A stretch of DNA of 32,740 bases from Bacteroidales bacterium (GTDB lineage: Bacteria; Bacteroidota; Bacteroidia; Bacteroidales; UBA932): positions 1 through 32,740 of the forward strand of contig JAEEIQ010000115.1 of assembly GCA_016281435.1 (NCBI GenBank), in the 5' to 3' direction. This document shows, piece after piece, positions 32,484 to 32,740 of this stretch. How positions within the stretch are numbered: the first letter of the stretch is position 1; the number at the start of each line of letters is the position of its first letter. Position numbers and translations under genes: made by a program. A model generated the notes under the pieces. It did not search any database. It was not told the origin of the DNA and saw nothing but the letters and a program-made list of their open reading frames with translations.

Positions 32484-32740
32484 ATGAAAGCTTTAGTCAC
32501 AGCGGTTGTTTTTCTCGCAGCCAGCGTCTTGTCCTGCTCGTGCAAGGGCGAGGGCCCCGAAAAAGGGGAGAGAATCCGGTTTTCCGGGTCGTCATATGTC
32601 CGTGAAGTGGAGCGTGTCAAGGATGATTATGAGTATCCGGCCGCCGGAGCCCGCGCTGTTTACAGCCCTTCATTGGCGCAGCGCTACTATCGTCCGATAA
32701 GGATCGATTACAACAAGAAGACCCCGGATTATGTCGATAA
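32484..32740 (+). CDS. lipoprotein, 3' end outside window
   Basis: Open from ATG 32484 to the window end, 85 complete codons. Signal peptide with lipobox SVLSC (Cys18), followed by SCKGEGPEKGE, so an outer-membrane lipoprotein is predicted. The visible mature part is polar and Tyr/Arg-rich (SSYVREVERVKDDYEYPAAGARAVYSPSLAQRYYRP), and I do not recognise a family. Codon use is like its neighbours. Confidence 0.75.
   Translation, partial: MKALVTAVVFLAASVLSCSCKGEGPEKGERIRFSGSSYVREVERVKDDYEYPAAGARAVYSPSLAQRYYRPIRIDYNKKTPDYVD

Overview
The window reads as a chromosomal segment of a GC-rich member of the Bacteroidales (Bacteroidetes). The evidence is a SusC/SusD pair, many short lipoprotein signal peptides, FISUMP-type surface domains, an anaerobic (Ser-type) sulfatase, a DUF6913-like protein, and promoter boxes of the Bacteroidetes type TAnnTTTG in place of an E. 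coli -10. An Alistipes/RC9-like relative is a plausible guess, but the species cannot be fixed from the sequence alone. No phage, transposase, CRISPR array or plasmid gene is seen.

Layout. (1) 1-8676, plus strand: a tightly packed, partly overlapping five-gene operon of two paralogous FISUMP lipoproteins (the first cut by the window edge), a SusC-like TonB-dependent receptor, a SusD-like lipoprotein and a small surface lipoprotein. No degradative enzyme is in it. (2) 8726-13401, plus: a nucleotidyltransferase/GHMP sugar kinase fusion, a cyclophilin with a long helical insert, and two membrane proteins (a putative metal/arsenic-type exporter and a COG2426-like small membrane protein). (3) 13523-14391, minus: a MgtC-like membrane protein and a low-molecular-weight protein tyrosine phosphatase. 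(4) 14392-14979: a gene-poor stretch with two REP-like palindromic repeats, a 19-bp inverted repeat overlapping the 3' end of tRNA-Arg(UCU), a strong hairpin terminator, and divergent promoters. (5) 14980-15594: a small FISUMP lipoprotein, followed by a hairpin. (6) 15655-20926: a small carbohydrate-active island with an S1-type sulfatase, a two-domain esterase (DUF4886/SGNH plus CE15 glucuronoyl-esterase-like), and a convergent secreted protein likely of (alpha/alpha)6 fold. A YitT-family membrane protein precedes the last gene on the minus strand. (7) 21926-26294, plus: the two subunits of an NfnAB-type NADH-dependent ferredoxin:NADP oxidoreductase, then an M3 peptidyl-dipeptidase lipoprotein. 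(8) 26295-27272, minus: an integral membrane protein of the lysylphosphatidylglycerol synthase TM / flippase-like family. (9) 27406-32409, plus: PfkB kinase, DUF6913-like protein, secreted metallo-beta-lactamase-fold hydrolase, cysteinyl-tRNA synthetase and exonuclease III, with two 16-nt gene overlaps. (10) 32484-end: a truncated new lipoprotein gene with its own promoter box.

How it works together: region 1 is an outer-membrane uptake or surface-binding unit of unknown ligand. Region 6 points to attack on an esterified and sulfated uronic-acid-containing glycan. The kinase/nucleotidyltransferase fusion could activate a salvaged sugar or uronic acid to a nucleotide sugar. The remaining genes are redox, peptide-salvage, translation and repair housekeeping. 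The observations most worth checking are the fusion enzyme with its substituted sugar-binding residue, the FISUMP-SusCD operon, and the palindromic repeats beside tRNA-Arg.
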